A DNA stretch of 64,000 nt from Pseudomonas rustica (GCF_018336155.1 NZ_JAGYHF010000007.1:1-64000), one strand, 5' to 3'; shown: positions 8,482 through 17,485, numbered from the stretch's first letter. Notes: generated by a model from the letters alone, not told the origin. A program made the numbers and translations.

Positions 8482-8598
8482 CTGTAGGAGCTGCGGCACG
8501 CTGCGATCTTTTGACTGTGGGACGCAGAGCGTCCCCGACTGCATTCCCACGCAGAGCGTGGGAACGATCAGATCGCAGCGTGCCGCAGCTCCTACAGT
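8482..8598. repeat. Composite palindromic repeat, inverted copy of the 7761-7850 element
   Basis: The outer 27-bp arms CTGTAGGAGCTGCGGCACGC.. (8482-8508) and their complement (ending 8597) are perfect. Between them are hairpins GGACGCAGAGCGTCC and TTCCCACGCAGAGCGTGGGAA. Bases 8482-8571 are the reverse complement of 7761-7850 apart from two mismatches. Confidence 0.87.
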
Positions 8599-8624
8599 GG
8601 TTTATGTTTGATTGAGGATTTTCT

Positions 8625-9965
8625 GTGCGTTCATTGTTCTGGCGTATTCTCGCGAGCTTCTGGCTGGCCATCGCATTGGTGGCCGGGTTGTCGATTCTGC
8701 TCGGGCATATGCTCAATCAGGACGCGTGGATCCTCAGCCGCCATCCGGGCCTCAACACCTTGGCCGGCGACTGGACGCAAACCTACGAAGCCCAGGGCGA
8801 GGAAGCCGCTCAGGACATCCTCGAACAACGCAAACGCCAATATCACATCGACGTCCAGGTGCTGAACGAATCCGGCGATCCGGTCGTCCGCGGCACCTTC
8901 CCGCGCCGCGCCGCCGCGTTCGAAGCCCGGCAGAACAACGATGACCGCCGCCTGCCATGGCGCCGCCTCACTGACGAATTCACCAGTGAGAAAACCGGCG
9001 ACACCTACCTGTTCATCTACCGCATCCCGCACCCGGAACTCGACGCCTGGCACCGCGAAAGCCTGCTCTGGCCGCTGAGTGCGTTGGGCATCGCGCTGGT
9101 CGTACTGACCCTGTTCAGCTTGCTGGTAACTTTCTCCATCACCCGCCCGCTCAGTCGATTACGCGGCGCGGTGCATGATCTGGGGCAAACCACCTATCAG
9201 CAAAACAGCCTGGCCAAACTGGCCAACCGCCGCGATGAATTCGGCGTGCTCGCCACTGACTTCAACCGCATGGGCGCGCGTCTGCAAAGCTTGATCGGTA
9301 GTCAACGCCAGTTGCTGCGCGACGTGTCTCATGAACTGCGTTCACCGTTGGCGCGGCTGCGCATTGCTTTGGCGCTGGCCGAACGGGCCAATCCGGAAGA
9401 ACGCGAAAAACTCTGGCCACGCCTGACCCGCGAGTGCGATCGCCTGGAAGCGTTGATCAGCGAGATTCTGGTGTTGGCACGGGTCGATGCAGACAACGCC
9501 AGTGCGGAAGACGTGGATTTGAATGCACTGCTCGGCACTTTGCAGAAAGACGCGAAACTCGGTTCGCCCGAGCAGACAGTGCGTCTGGACGTTGAACCGA
9601 ATCTGCAACTCAAAGGTTGGCCGACGATGATTGAGCGGGCCGTCGATAATCTTCTGCGTAATGCTCAGCGTTTCAACCCGGAGGGGCAGGCGATTGAAAT
9701 GCAGGCGTCACGTCAGGGCGAGAAAATTATTGTGAGCGTGCGCGACCATGGGCCGGGGGTGCAGGCCGAACATTTGAGTCAGTTGGGTGAACCGTTCTAT
9801 CGCGCGCCGGGACAGACGGCGGCGGGACATGGCTTGGGCCTGGCGATTGCGCGCAGGGCGGCGGAGCGGCATGGCGGGAGTTTGACGTTGGCCAATCATC
9901 CGCAGGGCGGGTTTGTCGCGAGTCTGGAATTGCCGTTGGTGCCGGGCGCGGTGGTTCAGCCGTAG
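8625..9965 (+). CDS. cpxA: Sensor histidine kinase (CpxA-like)
   Basis: A 446-residue inner-membrane kinase: TM1 about residues 5-28, a periplasmic sensor of about 115 residues, TM2 about 148-170, HAMP (about 171-225), HisKA with phospho-acceptor H236 in RDVSHELRSPLARL, and an HATPase domain with DNLLRNAQRF, RDHGPGV and GHGLGLAIARR. It starts at GTG 8625 after TTGAGGA. It is the likely partner of the regulator at 7000-7677; the cpxP-like gene and a terminator lie between them, so it may have its own promoter within or next to the repeat at 8482-8598. Confidence 0.9.
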   Translation: MRSLFWRILASFWLAIALVAGLSILLGHMLNQDAWILSRHPGLNTLAGDWTQTYEAQGEEAAQDILEQRKRQYHIDVQVLNESGDPVVRGTFPRRAAAFEARQNNDDRRLPWRRLTDEFTSEKTGDTYLFIYRIPHPELDAWHRESLLWPLSALGIALVVLTLFSLLVTFSITRPLSRLRGAVHDLGQTTYQQNSLAKLANRRDEFGVLATDFNRMGARLQSLIGSQRQLLRDVSHELRSPLARLRIALALAERANPEEREKLWPRLTRECDRLEALISEILVLARVDADNASAEDVDLNALLGTLQKDAKLGSPEQTVRLDVEPNLQLKGWPTMIERAVDNLLRNAQRFNPEGQAIEMQASRQGEKIIVSVRDHGPGVQAEHLSQLGEPFYRAPGQTAAGHGLGLAIARRAAERHGGSLTLANHPQGGFVASLELPLVPGAVVQP

Positions 9966-9978
9966 ATTTTCGATGATG

Positions 9979-10059
9979 CAAAAAGATCGCAGCCTGCGGC
10001 AGCTCCTACAGGAAAACGCATTCCAATGTAGGAGCTGCCGCAGGCTGCGATCTTTTGAT
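9979..10059. repeat. Inverted pair of GTAGGAGCTGCCGCAGGCTGCGATC elements
   Basis: Copies at 9980-10012 and 10026-10058 are inverted and separated by only about 14 nt, so they fold into one long hairpin between the convergent cpxA and nitroreductase genes. It could terminate both. Confidence 0.85.
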
Positions 10060-10060
10060 T

Positions 10061-10627
10061 TTAAGCCTTACCGGGCCAGGCGCTGACGAACTCGGCCAGG
10101 TCAACCTTCTCCGCCACACGCGGTTCTTTCTGTGGGGTGCCGAGGTAGAGGAATGCGATAACCTCTTCACCTTCGGTCAGGCCCAAACCCTGCGCCACGT
10201 GCCGGGAATACGCCAAATCCCCGGTGCGCCACACCGCGCCAATCCCCTGCGCATACGCCGCCAGCAAAATCCCGTGCGCCGCACACCCGGCGGCGAGCAG
10301 CTGCTCAGCTTTCGGGTATTTGACGTGATCCTGCAACCTGGCGATCACCACAACCACCAACGGCGCTCGAAGCGGGCCGTTGCGGGCCTTGTCGATCATC
10401 GCTTCGGTGACTTCGCCTGCCTGCTGCTGCGCCGCTTCGGCCAGCAACTCGCCCATTTGCTCGCGCGCCGCGCCTTCGACGGTCAGGAAGCGATACGGCT
10501 GCAGATGCCCGTGATCCGGTGCGCGCATCGCGGCGCCAAACAAGGCTTCGCGCTGTTCGGCAGTAGGGGCCGGTTCGACCAGTCGTGGAACGGAAACACG
10601 GTTGAGCAACGCGTCGAGAGCCTGCAT
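10061..10627 (-). CDS. YdjA-type nitroreductase family protein
   Basis: A 188-residue FMN-dependent oxidoreductase of the small YdjA branch (E. coli YdjA is 183 residues). Visible features are the N-terminal FMN-binding segment with R-x(4)-R-L, the APDHGHLQPYRFL motif that replaces the usual AP(S/T)..N.QPW, and AAGCAAHGILLAAYAQGIGAVWRTG near the C terminus. It probably uses NAD(P)H; the natural substrate is unknown. It is divergent from trkH. Confidence 0.88.
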   Translation of the reverse strand: MQALDALLNRVSVPRLVEPAPTAEQREALFGAAMRAPDHGHLQPYRFLTVEGAAREQMGELLAEAAQQQAGEVTEAMIDKARNGPLRAPLVVVVIARLQDHVKYPKAEQLLAAGCAAHGILLAAYAQGIGAVWRTGDLAYSRHVAQGLGLTEGEEVIAFLYLGTPQKEPRVAEKVDLAEFVSAWPGKA

Positions 10628-10748
10628 CGGCCACCTCCTGAAAAATATGTGCGGCTATTCTAGCTGTAACTGCCAACAGGATGCCGGTTTACATGCCCTG
10701 CCCCGCAGGTAGAATGGCGCCCTCCCCACCACAGCCCGAGCGGACTTC

Positions 10749-12203
10749 ATGGCGTTGCCGACCTTACGGATCATTGGTTTCATCATCGGCATCTTCCTGA
10801 TCACGCTGGCTGTCGCCATGGTCGTGCCCATGGCCACCCTGGTGATTTTCGATCGCACCAGCGATCTGCCGTCGTTCCTCTGGGCGAGCATGATCACCTT
10901 CGTCGCCGGCCTCGCGCTGGTGATTCCGGGCCGGCCCGAACACATTCACTTGCGCCCGCGCGACATGTATTTGCTCACCGTCAGCAGTTGGCTGGTGGTG
11001 TGCATTTTCGCCGCGCTGCCGTTTCTGCTGACCCAGCACATCAGCTACACCGACTCGTTTTTCGAGAGTATGTCCGGGATCACCGCCACCGGTTCGACCG
11101 TGCTCAATCATCTCGACGACATGTCTCCCGGTATCCTGATGTGGCGCTCGTTGCTGCACTGGATCGGCGGCATCGGCTTTATCGGTATGGCGGTGGCGAT
11201 CCTGCCGCTGTTGCGCATCGGTGGCATGCGCCTGTTCCAGACCGAATCGTCCGACCGTTCGGAAAAGGTCATGCCGCGCTCGCACATGGTGGCGCGCCTG
11301 ATCGTGGCGGCGTACGTCGGCATCACCATTGTCGGCAGCCTCGCGTTCTGGTGGGCCGGGATGAGCCCGTTCGATGCGATCAACCACGCGATGTCGGCGA
11401 TTTCCACCGGCGGTTTCTCGACCTCCGACCAGTCGCTGGCCAAGTGGACGCAACCGGCGGTGCACTGGGTTGCGGTGGTGATCATGATTCTCGGCAGCCT
11501 GCCGTTCACCCTGTACGTGGCGACCATGCGCGGCAACCGCAAGGCGTTGATCCGCGATCAGCAGGTGCAGGGTTTGCTGGGGATGTTGCTGGTGACCTGG
11601 CTGGTACTCGGCACCTGGTATTGGTGGACGACCAACCTGCATTGGCTGGACGCATTGCGCCACGTGGCGCTGAACGTGACCTCGGTAGTCACTACCACTG
11701 GTTTCGCCCTCGGCGACTACAGCCTGTGGGGCAATTTCTCGTTGATGTTGTTCTTCTATCTGGGCTTTGTCGGCGGCTGTTCCGGCTCGACCGCTGGCGG
11801 GATCAAGATTTTCCGTTTCCAGGTCGCCTACATCCTGCTCAAGGCCAACCTTAATCAGCTGATTCACCCGCGCGCGGTGATCAAGCAGAAGTACAACGGT
11901 CACCGTCTCGACGAAGAGATCGTGCGTTCGATTCTGACCTTTTCGTTCTTCTTCGCCATCACCATCTGCGTGATCGCCCTGCTGCTATCGCTGCTTGGCG
12001 TCGACTGGATGACCGCGCTGACCGGTGCCGCCAGCACCGTGTCCGGCGTCGGCCCGGGCTTGGGCGAGACCATTGGCCCGGCGGGCAACTTCGCCACCCT
12101 GCCGGATGCGGCGAAGTGGATTCTGTCGTTCGGCATGCTGCTCGGCCGACTCGAGATCATTACGGTGTTTGTGCTGTGTATTCCGGCATTTTGGCGTCAT
12201 TGA
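10749..12203 (+). CDS. trkH: Trk potassium uptake channel subunit TrkH
   Basis: A 484-residue integral membrane K+ transporter subunit with four membrane-pore-membrane repeats. The filter segments are visible: GITATGSTV, AISTGGFST, VVTTTGFALGD and STVSGVGPGLGE. It works with the NAD-binding TrkA protein (not in the window). Length and termini are typical. Its 3' end overlaps the convergent AraC-type gene by 44 nt. Confidence 0.93.
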   Translation: MALPTLRIIGFIIGIFLITLAVAMVVPMATLVIFDRTSDLPSFLWASMITFVAGLALVIPGRPEHIHLRPRDMYLLTVSSWLVVCIFAALPFLLTQHISYTDSFFESMSGITATGSTVLNHLDDMSPGILMWRSLLHWIGGIGFIGMAVAILPLLRIGGMRLFQTESSDRSEKVMPRSHMVARLIVAAYVGITIVGSLAFWWAGMSPFDAINHAMSAISTGGFSTSDQSLAKWTQPAVHWVAVVIMILGSLPFTLYVATMRGNRKALIRDQQVQGLLGMLLVTWLVLGTWYWWTTNLHWLDALRHVALNVTSVVTTTGFALGDYSLWGNFSLMLFFYLGFVGGCSGSTAGGIKIFRFQVAYILLKANLNQLIHPRAVIKQKYNGHRLDEEIVRSILTFSFFFAITICVIALLLSLLGVDWMTALTGAASTVSGVGPGLGETIGPAGNFATLPDAAKWILSFGMLLGRLEIITVFVLCIPAFWRH

Positions 12204-13221
12204 CCGCGTTCGGCGCCTGCAACAGCCGCGCCCGGTAATCGCCGGGCGTGGTGTCGAACCAGCGGCGGAAGGCGCGGAAGAAGTTGCTCGGATCGGCAAA
12301 ACCCAACAGATATGCGATTTCCAGCAAGGTCATGCTCGGTTGCGCCAAATACTGCTCGGCCAGTTCGCGGCGGGTGTCATCGAGCAACTGCTGAAAACTC
12401 GTGCCCTCCTCCTGCAACCGTCGCTGCAACGTACGCTGCGATAAATGCAGGGTCTGCGCCACGGTATCGCGCTTCGGTTCACCTTGCGGGAGTAAACGGC
12501 ACAGCACCTGCCGTGCCTTGTGCGTGACCCGGCTCTCGGAAAACCGCGCCAGATATTCTCCGGCAAAACGATCGTGCAGCAGCGCCATCGCCTCGTTGGC
12601 GGTGGGCAGCGGCGCTTCCATGTCGGCGCGTTCGAAGATCAGCGCATCGTATGGCGCGTTGAACACCAACGGCGCATGGAAGGCTTGTTTATACGGTTCG
12701 AGATCGGCGGGTTGGGCGCCCTGCACCAACACTTTGACCGGGTGCAGCGTACGCCCGCTCAACCAGCCGCACAGGCCCAACGCGCAGGCCAGAGAGGCTT
12801 CAGCGCTTTGTCGGGTCGGCGGCAGATGATCGCCATGCACGGTCAGAATCAGCGCGTAGCCTTCTTCGAGCAGACGAAAACTCAGGTCGGCACTTTCGGC
12901 GATGATCCGCTGATAGCGCACCAGCCGTTGAAAGCCTTCAGCGAGCGTATTGCTCGACATCAGCGCGTAACCGGCGACATGAAACGATGCCGGTCGCACC
13001 ACTTTGCCCATGTTCAGGCCGATCGCCGGATTACCGGACAGCTCGACCGCCCGTTGCCAGAGCCGGGTCATGGAGTCTTGCGGGAAGCGCGCATCCGGAT
13101 CATCCAGAGCCGTGTAATCGAGCCCCAGTTGCTTGAACAGAACCCGGCAATCCAGGCCGTCCATCTCCAATGCTTTGACAATCCCCATCGCCCAGCTTGC
13201 AGAAGTCGTTCGTTCGCTCAT
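12160..13221 (-). CDS. AraC-family transcriptional regulator (OruR-like)
   Basis: A 353-residue regulator with an N-terminal Arabinose_bd-type ligand domain (about residues 15-200) and a C-terminal AraC double helix-turn-helix (about 235-335, including VAQTLHLSQRTLQRRLQEEGTSFQQLLDDTRRELA and YLLGFADPSNFFRAFRRWFDTTPGDYR). This domain order is that of OruR/ArgR-like regulators of amino-acid catabolism, but the target here is unknown. It is divergent from the Mpo1-like gene at 13386, a possible target. Confidence 0.85.
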   Translation of the reverse strand: MSERTTSASWAMGIVKALEMDGLDCRVLFKQLGLDYTALDDPDARFPQDSMTRLWQRAVELSGNPAIGLNMGKVVRPASFHVAGYALMSSNTLAEGFQRLVRYQRIIAESADLSFRLLEEGYALILTVHGDHLPPTRQSAEASLACALGLCGWLSGRTLHPVKVLVQGAQPADLEPYKQAFHAPLVFNAPYDALIFERADMEAPLPTANEAMALLHDRFAGEYLARFSESRVTHKARQVLCRLLPQGEPKRDTVAQTLHLSQRTLQRRLQEEGTSFQQLLDDTRRELAEQYLAQPSMTLLEIAYLLGFADPSNFFRAFRRWFDTTPGDYRARLLQAPNAVNDAKMPEYTAQTP

Positions 13222-13385
13222 GGCGTTTTTCTTTTACATGATGGACCGCATGTTACGGCCTGATTTGCGAAGGATACTAAAGTGGCGCCGATTGTCACTG
13301 GCCCACGCCAATGATCACTCTAGACTCAAATAAGCTACCCGCAGAACAACTCGTCGCCAGAACAATAACCACAGAGAACGCGGTC

Positions 13386-13697
13386 GTGGAAAACATCAAG
13401 CAATTCAACAGCTTCGCTGAGTTCTATCCGTATTACCTCAGTGAGCACAACAACAGCACCTGCCGGCGTCTGCATTTCATCGGCACCACGCTGGTTATTT
13501 TCATTCTGGCGATGACCATCGCCAAAGGCGCCTGGCTGCTGTTATTGGCCGTGCCATTGGCGGGGTACAGCTTTGCCTGGATCGGGCATTTCTTTTTCGA
13601 GAAGAACCGGCCGGCGACTTTCCAGCATCCGCTGTACAGCCTGCTCGGCGATTTCGTCATGTACCGCGACATGATCCTGGGTCGCGTGGCGTTCTAA
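13386..13697 (+). CDS. Mpo1-like (DUF962) membrane protein
   Basis: A 103-residue protein of the DUF962/Mpo1 family. The yeast member is an Fe(II)-dependent dioxygenase acting on 2-hydroxy fatty acids. The conserved SEHNNSTCRRLHFIGTT motif supplies two His, and GHFFFEKNRPATFQHPLYSLLGDFVMY supplies two more. Two short hydrophobic spans lie between (VIFILAMTIAKGAWLLLLAVPLAGYSFAW). A GTG at 13386 gives the family N terminus MENIKQFNSFAEFYPYYL; an earlier ATG at 13311 is less likely. It lies 25 nt before the HD-domain gene, probably an operon. Confidence 0.85.
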   Translation: MENIKQFNSFAEFYPYYLSEHNNSTCRRLHFIGTTLVIFILAMTIAKGAWLLLLAVPLAGYSFAWIGHFFFEKNRPATFQHPLYSLLGDFVMYRDMILGRVAF

Positions 13698-13722
13698 ACA
13701 ATAAGAAACACGAGGTTTGCCG

Positions 13723-14313
13723 ATGAATGCCAATGCCCGTTTCACCCATATGAAGGACGGTACGCAGGAAGACTGGGCGATCATCGCCTCGGACTTCAGT
13801 GCCTACGCCAAACAATTGCCCTCGCGGATCATGGCGCACCTGAAATTGCTTGAAGGCGACTTCGGCGGCTTCCCGGTGGATCGCCTGACCCACTCGCTGC
13901 AAACCGCAACCCGCGCCTTTCGTGATGGTCGCGACGAGGAATACGTGGTCTGCGCGTTGCTGCATGACATTGGCGACACTCTGGGTTCGTACAACCATCC
14001 GGACATTGCGGCGGCGATTCTCAAGCCGTTCGTCAGTGCCGATAATTTGTGGATGGTGGAGAAACACGGGGTGTTTCAGGGTTACTACTTCTTTCATCAT
14101 TTGGGCATGGATCGGCATTTGCGCGAGCAGTTCGCCGGGCATCCGCAGTATCAGGCGACGGCCGAGTTTTGCGCCAAGTACGATGCGGCGGCGTTTGATC
14201 CGGCGTATGACACGCTGCCGTTGAGCTTCTTTGAACCGATGATGGAACGCTTGTTTGCGCAGCCGAAGAACTCCATTTACAAGGCGGCGATGGAAGAACA
14301 TAGCCCCGCCTAA
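13723..14313 (+). CDS. HD-domain protein (phosphohydrolase or diiron-oxygenase-like)
   Basis: A 196-residue HD-superfamily protein. Candidate metal ligands are H in THSLQTA, HD in CALLHDIGD, H in YNHPDI and HH in GYYFFHHLG. The pattern resembles both metal-dependent phosphohydrolases and the PhnZ/TmpB/MIOX group of mixed-valent diiron oxygenases, so the reaction is uncertain. The ATG at 13723 has CGAGG upstream. It follows the Mpo1-like gene closely, so a shared lipid- or small-molecule-oxidising pathway is possible but unproven. Confidence 0.78.
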   Translation: MNANARFTHMKDGTQEDWAIIASDFSAYAKQLPSRIMAHLKLLEGDFGGFPVDRLTHSLQTATRAFRDGRDEEYVVCALLHDIGDTLGSYNHPDIAAAILKPFVSADNLWMVEKHGVFQGYYFFHHLGMDRHLREQFAGHPQYQATAEFCAKYDAAAFDPAYDTLPLSFFEPMMERLFAQPKNSIYKAAMEEHSPA

Positions 14314-14389
14314 GATCAAAAGATCGCAGCCTTCGGCAGCTCCTACACAGGTCTCATGTAGGAGCTGCCGAAGGCTGCGATCTTTTGCA
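14314..14389. repeat. Inverted pair of GTAGGAGCTGCCGAAGGCTGCGATC elements
   Basis: Copies at 14314-14345 and 14357-14387 face each other with a gap of about 10 nt, forming a long hairpin between the convergent HD-domain and phosphoesterase genes. Likely a bidirectional terminator. Confidence 0.85.
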
Positions 14390-14390
14390 T

Positions 14391-15206
14391 TTAAGCGAGT
14401 TCGGCGACTTTGGCCGCTTTTATCTCAGCCTCTCGCGCCTGCGCATCCGCTAGCCGATATAACTCGATCGTGCCATCCCAATGCTCGATCAGCGCCGTAC
14501 ACGACTCCACCCAATCGCCGCAGTTGAGGTAATCCACCTCGCCGACCTTACGAATCTCGGCATGGTGAATGTGCCCGCAGACCACCCCGTGCAACCCGCG
14601 CTTCACGCACTCATGGGCGATGGCTTCTTCGAAGTCGCTGATAAAACTCACCGCCGTCTTCACCTTGTGCTTCAGGTACGCCGACAGCGACCAATAGCCG
14701 TAGCCATAACGCGCACGCCAATGGTTGAGCCAGCGATTCAGCGTCAGGGTAAATTCGTAGGCCGAATCGCCGAGGAAGGCCAGCCAGCGGTGATATCGGG
14801 TGATCACATCAAACTGATCGCCGTGAATCACCAACAGATGCCGACCGTCAGCCGTGACATGCACCGCTTCGTCGACCAACTGAATATTGCCGAGAATCAG
14901 CTTCGAGTAGCGGCGCAAGAACTCATCGTGATTGCCGGTGACGTAGATCACTTCGGTGCCGCGCTTGCTCATGGTCAGCAATCGACGAATCACGTTGGTG
15001 TGCGCTTGCGGCCAGTACATGCCGCCGCGCAGTTTCCAGCCGTCGATGATGTCGCCGACCAGATACACCTTGTCGGCGTGATAGCCCTTGAGGAACGTCG
15101 ACAAGTGCTCGGCCTGGCAATCGCGCGTGCCCAGGTGCACGTCGGAGATCCACAGGGTTCGCACCCGTTGTTTGCGGCTGGGTCTGGCGAGCTCGGCGCT
15201 GGTCAT
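14391..15206 (-). CDS. Calcineurin-like metallophosphoesterase, LpxH-like
   Basis: A 271-residue protein with the metallophosphoesterase motif series: WISDVHLG, VGDIIDGW, VTGNHDEF, HGDQFD and CGHIHHAEI. It resembles UDP-2,3-diacylglucosamine pyrophosphatases but is longer than LpxH, so it is better seen as a paralogue of unknown phosphodiester substrate. The start at 15206 follows AGAGGG. A longer frame to 15356 would overlap the divergent AraC gene and is not supported. It is divergent from the AraC-type regulator. Confidence 0.86.
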   Translation of the reverse strand: MTSAELARPSRKQRVRTLWISDVHLGTRDCQAEHLSTFLKGYHADKVYLVGDIIDGWKLRGGMYWPQAHTNVIRRLLTMSKRGTEVIYVTGNHDEFLRRYSKLILGNIQLVDEAVHVTADGRHLLVIHGDQFDVITRYHRWLAFLGDSAYEFTLTLNRWLNHWRARYGYGYWSLSAYLKHKVKTAVSFISDFEEAIAHECVKRGLHGVVCGHIHHAEIRKVGEVDYLNCGDWVESCTALIEHWDGTIELYRLADAQAREAEIKAAKVAELA

Positions 15207-15339
15207 GGGCAACCCTCTGCGATGTTTTCGCCACTCTGCGCGCGTCCGGTTAATCGACCATGACAGGCGCGAGTCAGTCCTGTGACAGCGCACACAGCGC
15301 CCGCCGGTGTAGACTGCAGGCCTGCCCGGAGACTTGTTT

Positions 15340-16104
15340 ATGCGCCCGATTCTCACCCTGCGTCAGTACACCCGCGATCTGATCGTCCACAGCCACGAGC
15401 ACGCCCAATTGGTGTTCGGGCTGTCCGGTGCGCTGGATTTCGAGGTCGAGGGCCGTGGCAGTCAGGTGCGTCAGCAAAGTTTTGTGGTGATCCCTTCGGG
15501 TGCGCATCACGCGTGCGGCAGTCCCGATGGCAGTCGTTGCCTGGTGATGGACATTCCCGACGGGCAATGGCTGGTGGATTCGTTGGGAGCACATGCCGAG
15601 GCCAGCCGCCGTTTGCTCGATCAGCCTGCGCGCCTGTCGCTGGATTCCGGGCAGAGTCAGTTGGTCAGTTGGCTGGCGAACAGCCCGGTCAGCGATCCGT
15701 TGATCGCGCAGCAAGGCTCGGTGTTGCTGCTGGCCAGCCTCAATCATGCGAAACCAGTCGAACTGACTGCCCGCCGTTTGCCTTATGCGGCGCTGGATGC
15801 GCACATCGAGCAGAACGCGGCTTATCCGCTGCAAGTTGCCGATCTGGCGCGGGTTGCCGGGTTGTCGAGTGCGCGGCTGCATGCACGGTTTATGGCGGAA
15901 TGCGGGCAGACGCCGATGGATTACATGCGCAGTCGACGGCTGCATTTGGCGGTGCAAATGTTGCGCGACACGCTTTTGCCGATGGGCGAGATTGCCAGCC
16001 GCGTCGGTTACAGCTCGCAAAGCGCCTTCTCGGCCGCCGTCCTGCGCGAGTTCGGCTCATCACCCGGCCAGCTTCGCCGCGATTCCGGCGACAAAAGACG
16101 ATAG
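15340..16104 (+). CDS. AraC-family transcriptional regulator
   Basis: A 254-residue regulator: an N-terminal cupin sensor domain (HSHEHAQLVFGLSGALDFEVEG, PSGAHHACG) and a C-terminal AraC DNA-binding domain with LQVADLARVAGLSSARLHARFMAECGQTPMDYMRSRRL and IASRVGYSSQSAFSAAVLREFGSSP. The ATG at 15340 has GGAGA upstream. The next gene on the same strand is an EamA exporter, separated by a repeat. In many bacteria such cupin-AraC proteins control a neighbouring exporter, so the exporter is the likely target (inference). Confidence 0.88.
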   Translation: MRPILTLRQYTRDLIVHSHEHAQLVFGLSGALDFEVEGRGSQVRQQSFVVIPSGAHHACGSPDGSRCLVMDIPDGQWLVDSLGAHAEASRRLLDQPARLSLDSGQSQLVSWLANSPVSDPLIAQQGSVLLLASLNHAKPVELTARRLPYAALDAHIEQNAAYPLQVADLARVAGLSSARLHARFMAECGQTPMDYMRSRRLHLAVQMLRDTLLPMGEIASRVGYSSQSAFSAAVLREFGSSPGQLRRDSGDKRR

Positions 16105-16139
16105 TCCGCCGACAGACTTACTGACCTCTACACGCTTAA

Positions 16140-16268
16140 ATGTAGGAGCTGCCGAAGGCTGCGATCTTTTGATGTTGTTTTTTAAATCAAGATCAAAAGA
16201 TCGCAGCCTGCGGCAGCTCCTACAGTGAGATTGTGTGAATGATCGTTACCACGCAGAGCGTGGGAACG
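16140..16268. repeat. Inverted GTAGGAGCTGCCG pair plus a TTCCCACG hairpin
   Basis: Copies of the GTAGGAGCTGCCG element at 16141-16172 and 16192-16223 form an inverted pair. Close behind is a CGTTaCCACGCAGAGCGTGGGAACG hairpin (16244-16268). These fill the gap between the AraC and EamA genes. Confidence 0.83.
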
Positions 16269-16310
16269 ATCAATGCATCACAACGAATCGTGTCTGGATT
16301 AAGGATTGCA

Positions 16311-17204
16311 ATGACCCCGCGTACCGCCCTCGGCGCTCTACATATTGGTGCTTTGATGTTTGGCCTGACCGGTGTGTTCGGCAAACTCGCTGCCGCCTCC
16401 CCCGCCGTGATCGTTTTCGGCCGCGCCGCTTTTGCCGTGCTCGCCCTGGCGTTTTTCGCCCGTTTCGCCAGTGCGCAGGGCTGGCAAAAACTCGAGGCCG
16501 TGGACTGGCGTCGACTGATCCTCAGCGGCGTATTGCTGGCCGGGCATTGGGTGAGTTTCTTCATTTCGGTGAAAGTCGCCGGCGTGGCCATCGCCACGTT
16601 GGGCTTCGCCAGTTTCCCGGCATTCACGGTGATTCTTGAAGGGCTGATCTTCCGCGAACGCATCCGCGCCAACGAAATTGTGCTGGTGGTGCTGGTCAGC
16701 GTCGGCCTGATTCTGGTGACCCCGGCCTTCGATCTGGGCAGCGGCGCCACCGTTGGCTTGCTCTGGTCGGTGCTGTCGGGGCTGCTGTTCTCCTTGCTTT
16801 CGCTGACCAACCGCGCCAGCTCCGGACGCATCCCGGCGGTGCAGGCGGCGCTGTGTCAAAACGTGGTGGTGGCGTTGTGTCTGCTGCCGGTCGCGGCGCC
16901 GCAATTGAGCGAAGTGCGCGCACTGGACTGGTTGTGGATCGCCCTGCTCGGCGTATTCTGCACCGGCGTCGCTCACAGCCTGTTCGTGGCCAGCCTGGCG
17001 GTGATCAAGGCGCGCACCGCAGCGGTGGTGTTCGCGATGGAGCCGGTCTACGGCATCACCGTCGCCTGGCTGCTGTTCGATGAAAACCCGACGCCGAAGA
17101 TGTTGATCGGCGGCGCGCTGATCATTGTCGCCATCGTCGTCTCGGCGCGGATGTCAGGCAATGCCGACAAGAAAACCGTCGCCGCCGAGGCCGCGTCTCA
17201 CTGA
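16311..17204 (+). CDS. EamA/DMT-family transporter
   Basis: A 297-residue inner-membrane protein with about ten hydrophobic spans arranged as two EamA repeats (first ending near SVGLILVTPAF, second near GGALIIVAIVVSARM). Members of this drug/metabolite transporter superfamily export amino acids or other metabolites; the substrate cannot be read from sequence. AAGGA lies 6 nt before the ATG at 16311; an in-frame upstream ATG inside the repeat is rejected. Its stop codon overlaps the convergent SelW-like gene by 7 nt. Confidence 0.87.
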   Translation: MTPRTALGALHIGALMFGLTGVFGKLAAASPAVIVFGRAAFAVLALAFFARFASAQGWQKLEAVDWRRLILSGVLLAGHWVSFFISVKVAGVAIATLGFASFPAFTVILEGLIFRERIRANEIVLVVLVSVGLILVTPAFDLGSGATVGLLWSVLSGLLFSLLSLTNRASSGRIPAVQAALCQNVVVALCLLPVAAPQLSEVRALDWLWIALLGVFCTGVAHSLFVASLAVIKARTAAVVFAMEPVYGITVAWLLFDENPTPKMLIGGALIIVAIVVSARMSGNADKKTVAAEAASH

Positions 17205-17485
17205 GTGCGGTCGTTGTGACCGAGGTCGCGGTCAGGATCGATCTGATCGCGCACCCGCTGTTTCAGCACCTTGGCTTCCGGAAAACCGCCGTCGGCCTTG
17301 CGTTCCCAGATCTGCACGCCAGCGCAGGTGATCTGAAACACTCCGCCGGTGCCCGGCACCAACGAGACTTTGCCGAGATCGTCGCCGAAGGTGCTGAGCA
17401 ACTCCTGCGCCAGCCACGCGGCGCGCAACAGCCATTGGCATTGCGTGCAATAAGTGATGACAACTTCTGCTTTTGCGACAGTCAT
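17198..17485 (-). CDS. SelT/SelW/SelH (Rdx) family selenoprotein-like thioredoxin-fold protein
   Basis: A 95-residue Rdx-family protein with the redox motif CTQC near the N terminus (VVITYCTQCQWLLRAAW), a Cys replacing selenocysteine, and the family segment VSLVPGTGGVFQI then IWERKADGGFPEAKVLKQRVRD. Such proteins are small redox factors of unclear role. It is a stand-alone gene, convergent with EamA and divergent from plpD. Confidence 0.9.
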   Translation of the reverse strand: MTVAKAEVVITYCTQCQWLLRAAWLAQELLSTFGDDLGKVSLVPGTGGVFQITCAGVQIWERKADGGFPEAKVLKQRVRDQIDPDRDLGHNDRTQ

